From Cellulosimicrobium cellulans (GTDB taxonomy: Bacteria > Actinomycetota > Actinomycetes > Actinomycetales > Cellulomonadaceae): a stretch of DNA of 64,000 nucleotides. The DNA lies in NCBI RefSeq assembly GCF_006539945.1, contig NZ_BJNZ01000013.1:46396-110395 (forward strand), written 5' to 3'. The notes below the pieces were generated by a model, which was not told where the DNA came from, did no database searches, and worked only from the letters and a program-made list of their open reading frames with translations. A program made the position numbers and the translations under genes. Of this stretch, positions 43,107-53,211 are shown piece by piece. The number at the start of each line of letters is the position of its first letter. The stretch's first letter is position 1.

Positions 43107-43646
43107 GGGCAGGACTGCTCCTCGTCGTCGTGCATGCTGCGCCCGCGTTCGTGCGGAAGCGGTCGCCGCTGCTCAAGGGTTCCGGGCCCGCACCACGGTC
43201 GGCGTCGCCTCCTCCGCGATGACGGACGGTCGGCCGCGGACGGCCGGCCGCGCCTCCTCGGAAGGGCTGCGCGCGCGGGTGGTGAACAGACCCGGAATGA
43301 CCTCCCCAGTCTACCCGCCACGAGCCGAATTCCGCGGATTGTGGCCCTCCTGGGGACGGCGTCCCGGGCTTTCACGACGTGATCCGCGCGTCGTCGTCGA
43401 GACTCCTCCACACAGTTGTCCACAGGCGTTGTCCACCGGTCGGGGGGCCGCCTCCGGACGGGTGTCGCATCCACCCGCGCGGCGGTGGGTGGCCGCTGCG
43501 TGGGAACGCTTCCTTCGGGACAAGTCGGGAATCGGCATTTCACGTGGAAAGTGGTCTAATACCACACACCATCATGATTCGCGCGTCGTCCGCGCAGGAG
43601 TGATCCGCGTGCGGGCGGCCTCACCCCCGGAAGGGACCCTCACCTC
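43107..43646. other. Divergent region between gyrB and a surface-protein gene
   Basis: 540 bases with the 5' regions of gyrB (minus) and the surface protein (plus). It has DnaA-box-like sequences TTGTCCACA (43416-43424) and TTGTCCACC (43429-43437), a possible -10 TCTAAT near 43554, and a degenerate parS-like TTTCACGTGGAAA. I see no gene. DnaA or supercoiling-dependent control of gyrB from here is possible, not shown. Confidence 0.5.
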
Positions 43647-45194
43647 GTGAAGAGACTCCTCGCGAGCGTTGCGACGACAGCGCTCGCACTCGGTGGCCTG
43701 CTCGTGGCCACCGCGGCCCCCGCCTCCGCTCACAGCGGCGGCCCCGTCGCCGACTGCCAGAGCCTGAAGGTCGACCTCTGGGCCTACGCGCCCGGGAACG
43801 GCCTGACCGTCGTCGTCGACGGCACGACGCTCGAGCCCCGGAGCTTCGACGGGCACTTCAAGAAGACCTACGAGCTGGACCCGACCCAGGACCACACCTG
43901 GAGCGTCGCCGTCGACGCCTCGGACGACGACAAGTACGACAAGTCCTGGAAGGGCTCCACGACCGCCTGCGAGACTCCCGAGGAGGAGAGCCCCGTCCAG
44001 GTCGGCGTCTACGTCTACCCCAAGCTCGACACCGAGCGGCCCGCAGCCTGGGAGAACTCGGGACCGCAGAAGATCGTCACGAGCGACGAGGTCGCGGTGC
44101 CCGAGAAGCCCTGGGACAAGACGTGGCTCGTCGCGCCCCTGGACCTGGAGGCCGTCCGCGAGGTCGCCCGGACCATCGAGCCCGACGTGACCACCGAGGA
44201 CCTGTGCACCGCCTGGGCCGTGCAGCAGGACCTCGTGGACCTGCCCGGCGGGATCGACGACCTGCCGACGGACATCCGCTACTCGCCCGACGGCAAGCAC
44301 CTCGGCGAGTTCCCCGACGGCACGTTGATCGCGTGGGACCACCAGGACCTCGCCGACCTCTTCCCCGAGGGCGCGTGCGACACCCCCGAGCCGGTCGACG
44401 AGGAGGTCGTCGCCCCCGCGACGCCGGTCGTCCCCTCCGCGGTCGAGGTGTGCGGTACCGAGCTGACGGAGGAGAACGTCCCGGCCGAGTCCGAGGAGTT
44501 CCGCTACACCGTCACGGCCGAGGGTGTCGTCGCTGAGCCGAAGGACGCCACCGTGGAGTTCTCGGCGGAGACGGCCGAGCTCGGCTACGTCGTCGCCGAG
44601 GACGGCCGCAGCGCGCTGTTCCCGGTCGCGGACCTGCTGCCGTCCGAGGAGGCTTGCGCGCTCGTCCCGGGCGCGATCGAGGCGGTCTGCGAGGGTGACG
44701 TGCCCTACCTCGGCTACGAGGTGGCCCTGCCCGAGGGGATCACGGTCGACGACGAGAACCCGCTGACGATCACGTTCCTGCACCCGAACGGTGGGGAGGA
44801 CTACGTCGTGGAGGGCCAGCCGTTGAACGGGACGATCCTGTGGCCCGGAGCCTCGGCACAGGAGCCGAAGCAGTGGCCCGGGTTCGTCCGCAACGAGGAC
44901 GGGTCGTACACCGAGACCGAGGGCAACTACGCCTGGACCCGTGACGGCGTCGAGGTGCTCTTCGAGGTGAACCCCGCGTACTCGACGGTCGTCTCCTACC
45001 CGCCGGCGACCAGCGCCTGCGCGAACCCGCCGGTCGCACCCGTCGCGGCCGAGGACGTCCCCGCACCCACGGAGGCGAGCGGCCCCGAGCTCGCCACGAC
45101 CGGTGCGACCGTCGCCGGCGCCGCGGCGTTCGCGGCGCTGCTCGTCGGTGGCGGCGCGCTGGTGTTCTGGCTGCGCCGCCGCGTGCAGTCCTGA
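43647..45194 (+). CDS. Secreted surface protein with LAxTG-type sorting signal
   Basis: 515 residues, GTG start. Signal peptide of about 28 residues ending ASAHS. The mature part is acidic, with three or four cysteine pairs and beta-rich segments I cannot assign to a family (e.g. DCQSLKVDLWAYAPGNGLTV, repeated VEVCGTEL and VEAVCEGDV blocks). The C-terminus reads PELATTG, then a 25-residue hydrophobic stretch and RRRVQS. LATTG fits the class E sortase signal LAxTG, and such a sortase is encoded at 28996-29775. Probably wall-anchored. It is transcribed head-on to replication and interrupts the usual dciA-gyrB neighbourhood. Confidence 0.8.
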   Translation: MKRLLASVATTALALGGLLVATAAPASAHSGGPVADCQSLKVDLWAYAPGNGLTVVVDGTTLEPRSFDGHFKKTYELDPTQDHTWSVAVDASDDDKYDKSWKGSTTACETPEEESPVQVGVYVYPKLDTERPAAWENSGPQKIVTSDEVAVPEKPWDKTWLVAPLDLEAVREVARTIEPDVTTEDLCTAWAVQQDLVDLPGGIDDLPTDIRYSPDGKHLGEFPDGTLIAWDHQDLADLFPEGACDTPEPVDEEVVAPATPVVPSAVEVCGTELTEENVPAESEEFRYTVTAEGVVAEPKDATVEFSAETAELGYVVAEDGRSALFPVADLLPSEEACALVPGAIEAVCEGDVPYLGYEVALPEGITVDDENPLTITFLHPNGGEDYVVEGQPLNGTILWPGASAQEPKQWPGFVRNEDGSYTETEGNYAWTRDGVEVLFEVNPAYSTVVSYPPATSACANPPVAPVAAEDVPAPTEASGPELATTGATVAGAAAFAALLVGGGALVFWLRRRVQS

Positions 45195-45233
45195 CCCCAT
45201 GACGTGGTGACCAGCGCCCCGGTCACCACCCGC

Positions 45234-45266
45234 GAGGCCCGCCGTGACCCGGTCACGGCGGGCCTC
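45234..45266. terminator. Terminator after the surface protein gene
   Basis: Arms 45234-45249 and 45251-45266 are perfect reverse complements, giving at least a 13-14-bp stem with a small loop. A second 9-bp hairpin lies just before it (45204-45229). Both fall between the convergent surface protein and dciA-like genes. Confidence 0.75.
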
Positions 45267-45327
45267 GTCGTCTGTCGGCACCACCGCTGGTGCGCCCGTG
45301 GTCGACGCGGCCGGCGCCGCCGGGCCC

Positions 45328-45999
45328 TCAGCCCCAGGTGTCGCGCGGGCCGGGCCCGCGGACCGACTTCTTGCCGCGCCGGAAGCTCGGCCCCGCCGGC
45401 CCGAGGACCGTGACCGTCTCCACGACGCCCTCGCCGACCTCGCGCGCGAGCCGCTCGAGGAGCTGCGGTGCGAGCAGACGCACCTGCGTCGCCCACGCGG
45501 TCGAGTCCGCCCGTACCACGAGGACCTTGTCCTCGAACGTCTCCGGCTCGCAGTGGTCCGCCACCTGGTCGCCGACCACCTCGCGCCACCGCCCGACGAC
45601 ACCGCCCACCGACACGTCGGCGACCCAGTCGCGCTCCCGCAGCAGGTGCGCGACGACGTCGCCCAGGAGCTGCGGGTCGCGACCGCCCGGTCGGGCGCCC
45701 GACGTGGGCGGGTCGGCCAGGATGCGGCGGCGAGGCTCCTGCCCCGGCCGCAGTCCCTTCGCCCGGGCCGCCGCCTTCGCCCGGTTGAGCGCCTGCCGTG
45801 CCACCTCCGCCGGTGGCGTCAGCTCCACGACGTCCCCGACGGGCACTCCCGTCGCCCGAGGCTCCACCTCGTCCCTGTCCTCGGCGGTCGGGCGCGTCGA
45901 CGCCGGGCCGCCTGGCGAGGCCGTCGTCTTCTCACGCTCCCCGGGTGAGCCGGCGGCGTGGGACGACGCGGCGCCGCGCGATCCGTCACGGTTCGACAC
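45328..45999 (-). CDS. DciA-like protein (DUF721)
   Basis: 223 residues, GTG start 14 bases inside the end of recF. A disordered first half is followed by [17 protein letters not shown], then the DUF721 domain: [53 protein letters not shown] and [19 protein letters not shown]721/DciA proteins load or recruit the replicative helicase in bacteria lacking DnaC/DnaI, which fits the position beside recF and gyrB. The assignment of loader function in actinobacteria is by homology. Confidence 0.9.
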   Translation of the reverse strand: MSNRDGSRGAASSHAAGSPGEREKTTASPGGPASTRPTAEDRDEVEPRATGVPVGDVVELTPPAEVARQALNRAKAAARAKGLRPGQEPRRRILADPPTSGARPGGRDPQLLGDVVAHLLRERDWVADVSVGGVVGRWREVVGDQVADHCEPETFEDKVLVVRADSTAWATQVRLLAPQLLERLAREVGEGVVETVTVLGPAGPSFRRGKKSVRGPGPRDTWG

Positions 46000-47296
46000 G
46001 GGTCACCGTCCCGTCGTGGACGGCGAACCGCGCCCCGTCCAGGAGGGCGGGGACGTCGTCGGGCACGGCCGCGGTGATGATGACCTGGCCGGCGTCCGCG
46101 ACGAGCTCGGCCAGCCGCTCGCGCCGCCGGACGTCGAGCTCGGCGAACACGTCGTCGAGCACGAGGACGGGCTCGCCGTCGGGACCCCACTGGTCGGCCC
46201 ACAGGAGGGAGTCGAGCCCCTCCGGCGCCCCGTCCTTGAGGAGGCGGTACGACGCGAGGCGCAGCGCGAGGGCGAACGACCACGACTCGCCGTGGCTCGC
46301 GTACCCCTTCGCCGGCAGGCCGCCCAGGGTGAGCACGACGTCGTCGCGGTGCGGCCCGACGAGGTTCACCCCGCGCTCGACCTCCTTCGCCCGCACCACC
46401 CGCATGGCATCCAGCATGCGCTTCTCGAGCGTCGCTGTGTCGGGAAGGGCCGGCATCGGACCGTCGCCGCCGGGGACCGTCTCACCCAGCGTCGGGGCAG
46501 CATCTTCGGCCGCCTCCGGGTCGAGCGCCTCGTCGACCGACGAGCGGTACGCGATCCGCGCCTCACCCTGCCCGGCGCTCACCTGCTCGTACGCCTCCGC
46601 GACGTACGGCGTGAGGGCCGCCACGAGCTGGCGGCGCAAGGCCGTGATCTCGGCGCCGAGGCTCGCGAGCCGCGCGTCCCAGACCTCGAGCGTCGCGAGG
46701 GGTGACGATGCGCCCTCAGTCGCGTCGTCGTCCGGCGGCGGCTCCGCGGCCGCGGGACGGCGGGTCCCGCGGCCACGACCCCGGAGCGCGGTCGCGGACT
46801 TGAGGAGCGCTCCCCGCTGGCGCAGCACCCGCTCGTAGTCCGCCAGGAGCGCGGCCACCCGCGGGACCAGGAGGACCGCGAGCTGGTCGAGGAACCGTCG
46901 GCGACCGTCCGGGTCGCCCTTGACCAGGGCGAGGTCCTCCGGCGCGAAGAGGACCGTACGCACGATGCCGAGGACGTCGCGCGGCCGCTGCGCGGGCGAC
47001 CGGTTGATGCGGGCGCGGTTCGCGCGGCCGGAGGCGATCTCCAGCTCGACCGTGCTCGCCCGGTCGCCCCGGACGACCCGCGTCCGGACGACGGCGCGTG
47101 CGGCGCCGGCGCGGACGAGCGCCGCGTCCCCCGCGACCCGGTGGCTCGCGAGCGTCGCCACGTACCCGATCGCCTCGACGAGGTTGGTCTTGCCCTGGCC
47201 GTTCTGCCCGACGAGGGCGTTCACGCCCGGGACGAGCTCGACGTCGACGGACTCGTAGGACCGGAAGTCGACGAGGGACAGGTGCGAGACGTACAT
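45986..47296 (-). CDS. recF: DNA replication and repair protein RecF
   Basis: 436 residues. Walker [10 protein letters not shown] near the start, SMC-like arm, signature in [13 protein letters not shown] and Walker [13 protein letters not shown]. It helps RecR/RecO load RecA at gaps. Two low-complexity insertions (near residues 180-200, [19 protein letters not shown], and near 255-285, Ala/Asp/Pro-rich) make it longer than the 370 residues usual for the family; both fall in the arm region. It is cotranscribed with dciA. Confidence 0.96.
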   Translation of the reverse strand: MYVSHLSLVDFRSYESVDVELVPGVNALVGQNGQGKTNLVEAIGYVATLASHRVAGDAALVRAGAARAVVRTRVVRGDRASTVELEIASGRANRARINRSPAQRPRDVLGIVRTVLFAPEDLALVKGDPDGRRRFLDQLAVLLVPRVAALLADYERVLRQRGALLKSATALRGRGRGTRRPAAAEPPPDDDATEGASSPLATLEVWDARLASLGAEITALRRQLVAALTPYVAEAYEQVSAGQGEARIAYRSSVDEALDPEAAEDAAPTLGETVPGGDGPMPALPDTATLEKRMLDAMRVVRAKEVERGVNLVGPHRDDVVLTLGGLPAKGYASHGESWSFALALRLASYRLLKDGAPEGLDSLLWADQWGPDGEPVLVLDDVFAELDVRRRERLAELVADAGQVIITAAVPDDVPALLDGARFAVHDGTVTRVEP

Positions 47297-47339
47297 CGGT
47301 TCAGCGAGAGGTCGGGGACGAGGCGGACGGACGCCCCGG

Positions 47340-48278
47340 TCAGGCCGGGGGCTCGAGCGGTCCGGCCCCCGGGGAGGCCGGGCCGGCGGCCTTGACGGCG
47401 TGCCCGCCGAACTGCTGGCGCAGCGCCGCGACGGCCTTGAGCGCCGGCGACTGCTCCTGGCGGGAGGCGAAGCGCGCGAAGAGCGCAGCCGAGATGACGG
47501 GCAGCGGAACAGCGTTGTCGATGGCCTCGTCGACCGTCCAGCGACCCTCGCCGGAGTCGTCGACCCAGTCGTCGATCTCGGCGAGCTGGGGGTCCTCCTC
47601 GAGCGCCTTGACGAACAGGTCGAGGAGCCAGGACCGCACGACCGTGCCGCGCGTCCAGGCCTTCATCGTGCCGTGCACGTCCTTGACGAGCCCGCTCTTC
47701 GCGGCGAGGAGCTCGTAGCCCTCCGCGTACGCCTGCATGAGGCCGTACTCGATGCCGTTGTGGACCATCTTGGCGAAGTGGCCGGCGCCGACCTCGCCGG
47801 CATGGACGAAACCCTCCTCGCGCGGGCCGTCGGGCCGCAGCGCGTCGAAGACGGGCATGGCGGCCTCGACATGGACCGGGTCGCCGCCGACCATGAGGCC
47901 GTAGCCGTTCTCCAGGCCCCAGACCCCGCCCGAGACGCCGACGTCGAGGTAGCCCACGCCCTTCTCGGCCAGCTCGGCGGCGCGTGCCTGGTCCTCCGCG
48001 TAGTACGAGTTGCCGCCCTCGATGACGACGTCGCCCGCGCCGAGCAGGGCGCCGAGCTCGGTCACCACGCCACGCGTCGGCTCGCCCGCGGGCACCATGA
48101 CCCACACGATGCGCGGACCGTCGTCGGGCAGGGCCGCGACGAGGTCGGCGAGGCTCGCGACGTCGGAGACCTCCGGGCGAGGGTCGTAGCCGACGACCTC
48201 GATGCCGGCCGCGCGGACACGCGCCCGCATGTTGTTGCCCATCTTGCCGAGGCCGACGAGTCCGATGCGCGTGACCAT
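47340..48278 (-). CDS. gnd: 6-phosphogluconate dehydrogenase (decarboxylating), GntZ type
   Basis: 312 residues, the short form. NAD(P)-binding [16 protein letters not shown], then [28 protein letters not shown], and substrate/catalytic residues in [21 protein letters not shown]. It converts 6-phosphogluconate to ribulose 5-phosphate. Its place between dnaN and recF is a conserved actinobacterial feature. Three-fold shorter C-terminal domain than Gnd of E. coli, as expected for this subclass, which is usually NAD-dependent. Confidence 0.95.
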   Translation of the reverse strand: MVTRIGLVGLGKMGNNMRARVRAAGIEVVGYDPRPEVSDVASLADLVAALPDDGPRIVWVMVPAGEPTRGVVTELGALLGAGDVVIEGGNSYYAEDQARAAELAEKGVGYLDVGVSGGVWGLENGYGLMVGGDPVHVEAAMPVFDALRPDGPREEGFVHAGEVGAGHFAKMVHNGIEYGLMQAYAEGYELLAAKSGLVKDVHGTMKAWTRGTVVRSWLLDLFVKALEEDPQLAEIDDWVDDSGEGRWTVDEAIDNAVPLPVISAALFARFASRQEQSPALKAVAALRQQFGGHAVKAAGPASPGAGPLEPPA

Positions 48279-48339
48279 GCGAGTCCTCCGGGGTGCGGTG
48301 ATGCGGTCGAGGCGGTGGTGCGAGAACGATCCTCGCGGG

Positions 48340-49470
48340 TCAGCCCGCGAAACGGATCGGCACGAGCAGGTAGCGGTAGTGCGACGAGTCCTCGCCGTCC
48401 AGGGAGTCCTGCCCCGTGAACTCCACGGGCTTGTTCGGGTGCGTGAAGCTCAGGCGCACGAAGTCCGTCCCGAGGGCCCCGAGACCGTCGAGGAGGAACT
48501 GCGGGTTGAAGGCCACCGAGATGTCCTCGCCCACGAGCACGGCCTCCAGCGCCTCGGACGCCTGCGCGTCGTCGCCCTGGCCCGCGTCGAGCACGACCTG
48601 CCCGTCGGTGAACGACAGCCGGATCGGGGTGTTGCGCTCCGCGACGAGCGACACGCGCTTGGCCGCGTCGATGAGCGGAGCCGTGGGGACGACCGCGTGG
48701 ATCGGGGTCTCGTCGGGGAACAACCGGCGCACGGCGGGGTAGTCCCCGTCGACGAGCTGCGACGTGGTGTGGCGGCCGCCCGCCTCGAAGCCGATGAGGT
48801 CGACCCCGGCCCCGGTGTTCAGGCCGACGTTCACGAGACCCGAGCTGCCGAGCGACTTGGCCACGTCGTTGAGGGTGCGGGCACGGACGAGCGCGACCGC
48901 CGAGTAGCTGGGGGTGACGGGGGTCCACGTGAGCTCGCGGAGCGCCAGGCGGTAGCGGTCCGTCGCGAGGAGGGTGATCTTCTCGCCCTCGATCTCGACC
49001 CGGACCCCGGTGAGCAGGGGGAGGGTGTCGTCGCGGCTCGCCGCCACCGTGACCTGCGCGACGGCGTTCGTCAGCTCGTCGCCGGAGACCGTCCCGGAGA
49101 GCTCGGGCATGGCGGGCAGGGCGGGGTACTCGTCCACCGGCATGGTGAGGAGCGTGAAGCGGCTCGCGCCGCAGGTCACGGTGACCTTGTTGCCCTCGAG
49201 GACGACGTCCACCGGCTTCGCCGGGAGCGCGCGGGAGATCTCGGCGAGCAGACGACCGGACACCAGCACCGTGCCGGGCTCGCTCACCTCCGCGGGGATC
49301 TCCGAGCGGGCCGAGACCTCGTAGTCGAAGCTCGACAGGCCGATCGTCCCGGACGCGTCGGCCTCGAGCCGCACACCGGCGAGCACCGGGGCGGGCGGGC
49401 GGGTCGGCAGGGTCCGCGCCGTCCAGGTTACCGCGTCGGCCAGGACATCACGCTCAACCCGGAACTTCAT
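48340..49470 (-). CDS. dnaN: DNA polymerase III sliding clamp (beta subunit)
   Basis: 376 residues, the usual length. It opens MKFRVERDVLADAVTWTARTLPTRPPAPVLAGVRLEA and ends LVPIR, with the three clamp domains in order; LLATDRYRLA and GDYPAVRRLFP are typical. The dimeric ring tethers the polymerase. The ATG at 49470 is fixed by the conserved start; the open frame upstream lies in the oriC region and is noise. First gene leftward of oriC. Confidence 0.97.
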   Translation of the reverse strand: MKFRVERDVLADAVTWTARTLPTRPPAPVLAGVRLEADASGTIGLSSFDYEVSARSEIPAEVSEPGTVLVSGRLLAEISRALPAKPVDVVLEGNKVTVTCGASRFTLLTMPVDEYPALPAMPELSGTVSGDELTNAVAQVTVAASRDDTLPLLTGVRVEIEGEKITLLATDRYRLALRELTWTPVTPSYSAVALVRARTLNDVAKSLGSSGLVNVGLNTGAGVDLIGFEAGGRHTTSQLVDGDYPAVRRLFPDETPIHAVVPTAPLIDAAKRVSLVAERNTPIRLSFTDGQVVLDAGQGDDAQASEALEAVLVGEDISVAFNPQFLLDGLGALGTDFVRLSFTHPNKPVEFTGQDSLDGEDSSHYRYLLVPIRFAG

Positions 49471-50734
49471 CCCACACCCTCTCGTCCCAACGTCCTGATC
49501 GGACTCGATCTTCACATGTGCCGTCCGGCTGCGCCCCAGCGCACGGCTCGTCGTCGGGCTGAGCGACGTCCTGGCCGTCCGGGCGAGAGCCTGTGACGGG
49601 GGACGCGAGGAGCTCGGGTCGCGGGTCCGCGCACACGTGTCGTGCATGAACCCTACGCGAGGAGCAGGGCGTGAGGAACTGGAACGACGTGCCTGGGGAC
49701 GGTCCTGTGCACCGACGTCGCCGTGGGCGTCGGCCGGTAGGCCTGAGCCTGCCGTCGGCACGCCGGTGGCTGGTCGGCGGCCGGTGCGGGATCGTGGTCG
49801 GAGCAGGTGGCGCGGTTCGGCCTCCGGAGCCTGATGAAGGCGTGTGGAATTCCCCCTTGATCAAACCTTCGTCGTCGTCATCGGGGTTGTGGAATGCGTG
49901 GAAAACCGGTGTCGGTGCAGGTCAGAGGGCAAAAACGCGTGTGGACGAACCCGTGGTCTCGCTGTGGGAAAGTCGCACGGCCTGTGGGCAGCCGATCTGT
50001 CCCCACACGTCGTCCACCGTCAGGCACCTCGTCGTCCACACCGCAGGGCTGGTCGTCCACAGTTATCCACAGAAGCGTGCACAGCAGGCGGCCCTGAGTG
50101 CCGTCCACAGACTGTGCACGACGCACCGTTTCCACAGCCCCTCCGGGATAAACGCTCGACACTCCGCGGTTTGTGGAGAGCCGCTGGGGGCTGTGGTCGA
50201 ACGTGGCTCCCCAGATCACGCGCATGTCACAACCCACAGATCTCCTGTGGATGACTGTGGACAACTCGACCCACACGCTGTGTACGAAGCGCTCTTCCGA
50301 GGTCACCAGGCTGCGTCGAGACATTCGCGAGGGCTGTATCCACAGGATGATGCACTCCGGTGGGCATCTCTGTGGATCAGTGTGGACGAGGCGGAGGTGG
50401 ACGTCGCCGGACGATGCGTCGGACGTACCGGTCGTCGCCGCACGGGCATCTGGGTGGGCGGGGAAGCTGGTGCGGAAGCGTGACACGGTTCGGCTCGCGA
50501 GGGAGCCCGGCGTGGACCGACGGCGGGAGCGCGGTGTGGACCGAGGACCGGCGCGGCTGGACGAGTCGACCGTGTCGAGACCCGACGCCGCGGGCGCGTC
50601 ACGGGGAGGGTGCGGTCGTGCAGGAACCGAGCAGGCTCCCGTGCGGAGAGTGCGAGGCGTGGGGAGGCGGCGGGTCGTACGACCGGACAGGACCTCCCCG
50701 GCGGTGTGCGTGGGCGTGCCCACGGCGACGCGCC
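49471..50734. other. oriC: Chromosomal replication origin (oriC) between dnaN and dnaA
   Basis: A 1.26-kb region without convincing genes. DnaA boxes cluster at 49940-50389: TTATCCACA at 50063-50071, TGTGGACAA at 50256-50264, and one-mismatch forms at 49940, 50010, 50032, 50053, 50101, 50246, 50336, 50371 and 50381 in both orientations. A locally less GC-rich stretch around 49850-49910 (with GATCAAACC and GGAAAACC) is the best candidate for the unwinding element. Context between dnaN and dnaA is classic for Actinobacteria. The DUE call is inference. Confidence 0.93.
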
Positions 50735-52153
50735 TCAGCCCCGGTGCTGCTGCTTGATCCTGCTCGTCAGCTCGGTGACCTGGTTGTAGGTGGACCGTCG
50801 TTCCGCCATCTGCTCGGTGATCTTGCGGTTCGCGTGCATGACCGTCGTGTGGTCGCGCCCGCCGAACTGCTGGCCGATCTTCGGCAGCGAGAGGTCGGTC
50901 AGCTCGCGACACAGGTACATGGCGATCTGCCGCGCGGTGACGAGGACGCGCGAGCGTGAGCTCCCGCAGAGGTCGTCGATCGTCAGGCCGAAGTACGCGG
51001 CCGTCTGCGCGATGATCGCGGCAGGGGTGATCTCCGCGCTGTCCTCGTCGGTGATGAGGTCCTTGAGGACGATCTCGGCGAGCGGGAGGTCGACCTGCTG
51101 GCGGTTGAGGTTCGCGAAGGCCGTCACCCGGATCAACGCGCCCTCGAGCTCGCGGATGTTGGTCGAGATGCGGGAGCCGATGTAGGAGAGCACGTCGTCC
51201 GGGGCCGCGAGCCGCTCGCTCGACGCCTTCTTGCGGAGGATCGCGATGCGCGTCTCGAGGTCCGGCGGCTGGACGTCGGTGATGAGGCCCCACTCGAACC
51301 GGGAGCGGAGCCGGTCCTCGAACCCGTTGAGCTGCTTGGGCGGCAGGTCGGACGTGATGACGACCTGCTTGTTGGCGTTGTGGAGGGCGTTGAACGTGTG
51401 GAAGAACTCCTCCATCGTCTGTTCCTTGCCCTGGAGGAACTGGATGTCGTCGATGAGGAGGACGTCGACGTCCCGGTAGCGGCGCTGGAACGCTCCCGCC
51501 TTGCCCTCACCGATCGAGTTGATGAAGTCGTTGGTGAACTCCTCGGAGTTCACGTAGCGCACGCGGACGTTCGGGTAGAGGTTGTGCGCGTAGTGGCCGA
51601 TCGCGTGCAGCAGGTGCGTCTTGCCGAGGCCCGAGTCCCCGTAGATGAACAGCGGGTTGTAGGCCTTGGCGGGCGCCTCGGCGACGGCGACCGCCGCAGC
51701 GTGCGCGAACCTGTTCGACGACCCGATGACGAACGTCTCGAAGACGTACTTGGGGTTGAGCCGGCTCGGCTCGGCCTGGGGGCGCGGTGGGGGAGGGGGC
51801 GGGAGGTCGGGAAGACCGTCGTCCACCTCGATGTACGGGCGCTCCACGGCCGGGCGGGAGGCGGGGGCGACGACCGGGTCCGAGCTGAGCTCCGGGTCGA
51901 CCGTGATGCCGAACCGGACGTCGCGTCCCAGGCACGAGGACATCGCCGTCACGAGCTCGTCGCGCACGCGGGTCTCGAGGTAGGTGCGGGTCTGCTCGTG
52001 CGGTACCGCGATGAACACCGTGTCGTCGAGGATCGCGAGCGGCTTGGCCAGTCGGATGAAGGCGATCTGCCGCGGTGTGATGTCCGGGCTCGCCTCGAGG
52101 ATGCTCAGGGTCTGCGCCCAGACGTCGGCGATGTTCTCGTCCGGGTTGGCCAC
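50735..52153 (-). CDS. dnaA: Chromosomal replication initiator DnaA
   Basis: 472 residues. Domain I about 1-85; a Pro-rich domain II linker (about 100-135); the AAA+ domain with Walker A GDSGLGKTH, Walker B LLIDDIQF and sensor II; domain IV DNA-binding signature GGRDHTTVMHANRKI. GTG at 52153 with GAGGAA before it. It binds the boxes in the adjacent origin and two boxes just upstream of its own gene (52296-52316), so autoregulation is likely. Oriented toward oriC. Confidence 0.98.
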   Translation of the reverse strand: MANPDENIADVWAQTLSILEASPDITPRQIAFIRLAKPLAILDDTVFIAVPHEQTRTYLETRVRDELVTAMSSCLGRDVRFGITVDPELSSDPVVAPASRPAVERPYIEVDDGLPDLPPPPPPRPQAEPSRLNPKYVFETFVIGSSNRFAHAAAVAVAEAPAKAYNPLFIYGDSGLGKTHLLHAIGHYAHNLYPNVRVRYVNSEEFTNDFINSIGEGKAGAFQRRYRDVDVLLIDDIQFLQGKEQTMEEFFHTFNALHNANKQVVITSDLPPKQLNGFEDRLRSRFEWGLITDVQPPDLETRIAILRKKASSERLAAPDDVLSYIGSRISTNIRELEGALIRVTAFANLNRQQVDLPLAEIVLKDLITDEDSAEITPAAIIAQTAAYFGLTIDDLCGSSRSRVLVTARQIAMYLCRELTDLSLPKIGQQFGGRDHTTVMHANRKITEQMAERRSTYNQVTELTSRIKQQHRG

Positions 52154-52698
52154 GGGCAGTTCCTCACAGGTCGAGGGTGTGTGCCGGCGCGCGGAGCCGA
52201 CCGTCGAGCGCGCGCTGACGGGCCGGGCGGGGTGCGCCGACGAAAGAAGGTCATGGGTGTGGTGATGCTGAGGTCGATCGTGCCATGGGAACCCCTCGTC
52301 CACATAGTTGTCCACAGGCTGTGGGTTGTAGGGTGAGGATGCTCTCAGCCTCGAGGGGTGCAGAGGGGAGCGCGACGACGTGACACCCGCCCCGCGGCGC
52401 ATCTCACCTCTCGTGGTTTGACCGAGAGGGGTCGCGCAGCGTAACGTCAGACAGCCGTTCCAGGTGTTCTTGGCGCGCCCGCGTGGAGGAGTACTCGACA
52501 CGAGGCCTCGCCTCCTGAAGTACCTGCAAAGATCCGGTGCCCCCAGCAATGGCCCACTCGATCCGCGTGCCTGGACGGCGGCCGAGCGGGTGACCGCACG
52601 GTGCACGACCTGAACCACCGACAGGCTCCAACCGGGACCTGTCACTGCATCGTCGAGGACATAGACGGTGTACCTCCCCGACGTTCTTGGAGTACCTC
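52154..52698. other. dnaA-rpmH divergent intergenic region
   Basis: 545 bases holding the promoters of dnaA (minus) and rpmH (plus). Two DnaA boxes, TCGTCCACA at 52296-52304 and TTGTCCACA at 52308-52316, lie about 145 bases before dnaA. The rpmH promoter candidate is at 52418-52447, leaving a 250-base rpmH leader. No gene is visible. Confidence 0.7.
52418..52447 (+). promoter_or_regulatory. Sigma-A-type promoter candidate for the rpmH operon
   Basis: TTGACC (52418-52423) and TAACGT (52442-52447) with an 18-base spacer fit the vegetative consensus well for this GC content. It lies about 250 bases before rpmH and points toward it. Confidence 0.6.
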
Positions 52699-52836
52699 GT
52701 GAGCAAGCGGACCTTCCAGCCGAACAACCGGCGCCGGGCGAAGACCCACGGCTTCCGGCTGCGCATGCGGACCCGTGCCGGCCGCGCCATCCTGGCTGCC
52801 CGCCGTCGCAAGGGCCGCACCGAGCTCTCTGCCTGA
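52699..52836 (+). CDS. rpmH: 50S ribosomal protein L34
   Basis: 45 residues beginning [19 protein letters not shown] and ending [11 protein letters not shown], the full conserved L34 sequence. GTG start at 52699. It is the first gene of the conserved rpmH-rnpA-yidD-yidC-jag-rsmG-parA-parB array, six bases before rnpA. Confidence 0.98.
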   Translation: MSKRTFQPNNRRRAKTHGFRLRMRTRAGRAILAARRRKGRTELSA

Positions 52837-52842
52837 TCCCAC

Positions 52843-53211
52843 GTGCTCCCCGCGGCGCACCGACTGCGCCGTTCCGTCGATTTCGAGCGGGCGGTGCGCC
52901 GCGGCGTGCGTGCGGGTAGGTCGACCGTGGTCGTGCACCTCTCAGAAGATCTCGAGGGTGACGCGCGACCACAGGTCGGCTTCGTCGTCTCCAAGGCGGT
53001 GGGGAACGCGGTGCACCGCAACCTCGTGAAGCGTCGGCTGCGTGCCGCCGTTGCGGCGCGCCTCGGCATGCTGCCCGACCACGGGCGTGCTGTCGTGCGG
53101 GCGCTTCCCGCCTCGGCCGCGGCGACCTTCGGCGACCTGAGCGCCGACCTCGACCGCGGCCTCGATCGCGCCGCGCGACGCCTCCACGAGCGTGCGGGCG
53201 TGGATCGATGA
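52843..53211 (+). CDS. rnpA: Ribonuclease P protein component
   Basis: 122 residues, GTG start. The family signature is in [26 protein letters not shown]. It assists the RNase P RNA in maturing tRNA 5' ends. Overlaps yidD by ATGA. Confidence 0.96.
   Translation: MLPAAHRLRRSVDFERAVRRGVRAGRSTVVVHLSEDLEGDARPQVGFVVSKAVGNAVHRNLVKRRLRAAVAARLGMLPDHGRAVVRALPASAAATFGDLSADLDRGLDRAARRLHERAGVDR

Noticed and set aside
38187..43382. A 1731-codon open frame on the plus strand
   Set aside because: It lies fully antisense to gyrA and gyrB and has the Arg/Val/Asp-rich composition produced by GC-rich codon shadows.
43536..43552. TTTCACGTGGAAA, parS-like, before the surface-protein gene
   Set aside because: Core CACGTG is kept but flanking bases break the consensus on both sides; probably not a ParB site, noted only as degenerate.
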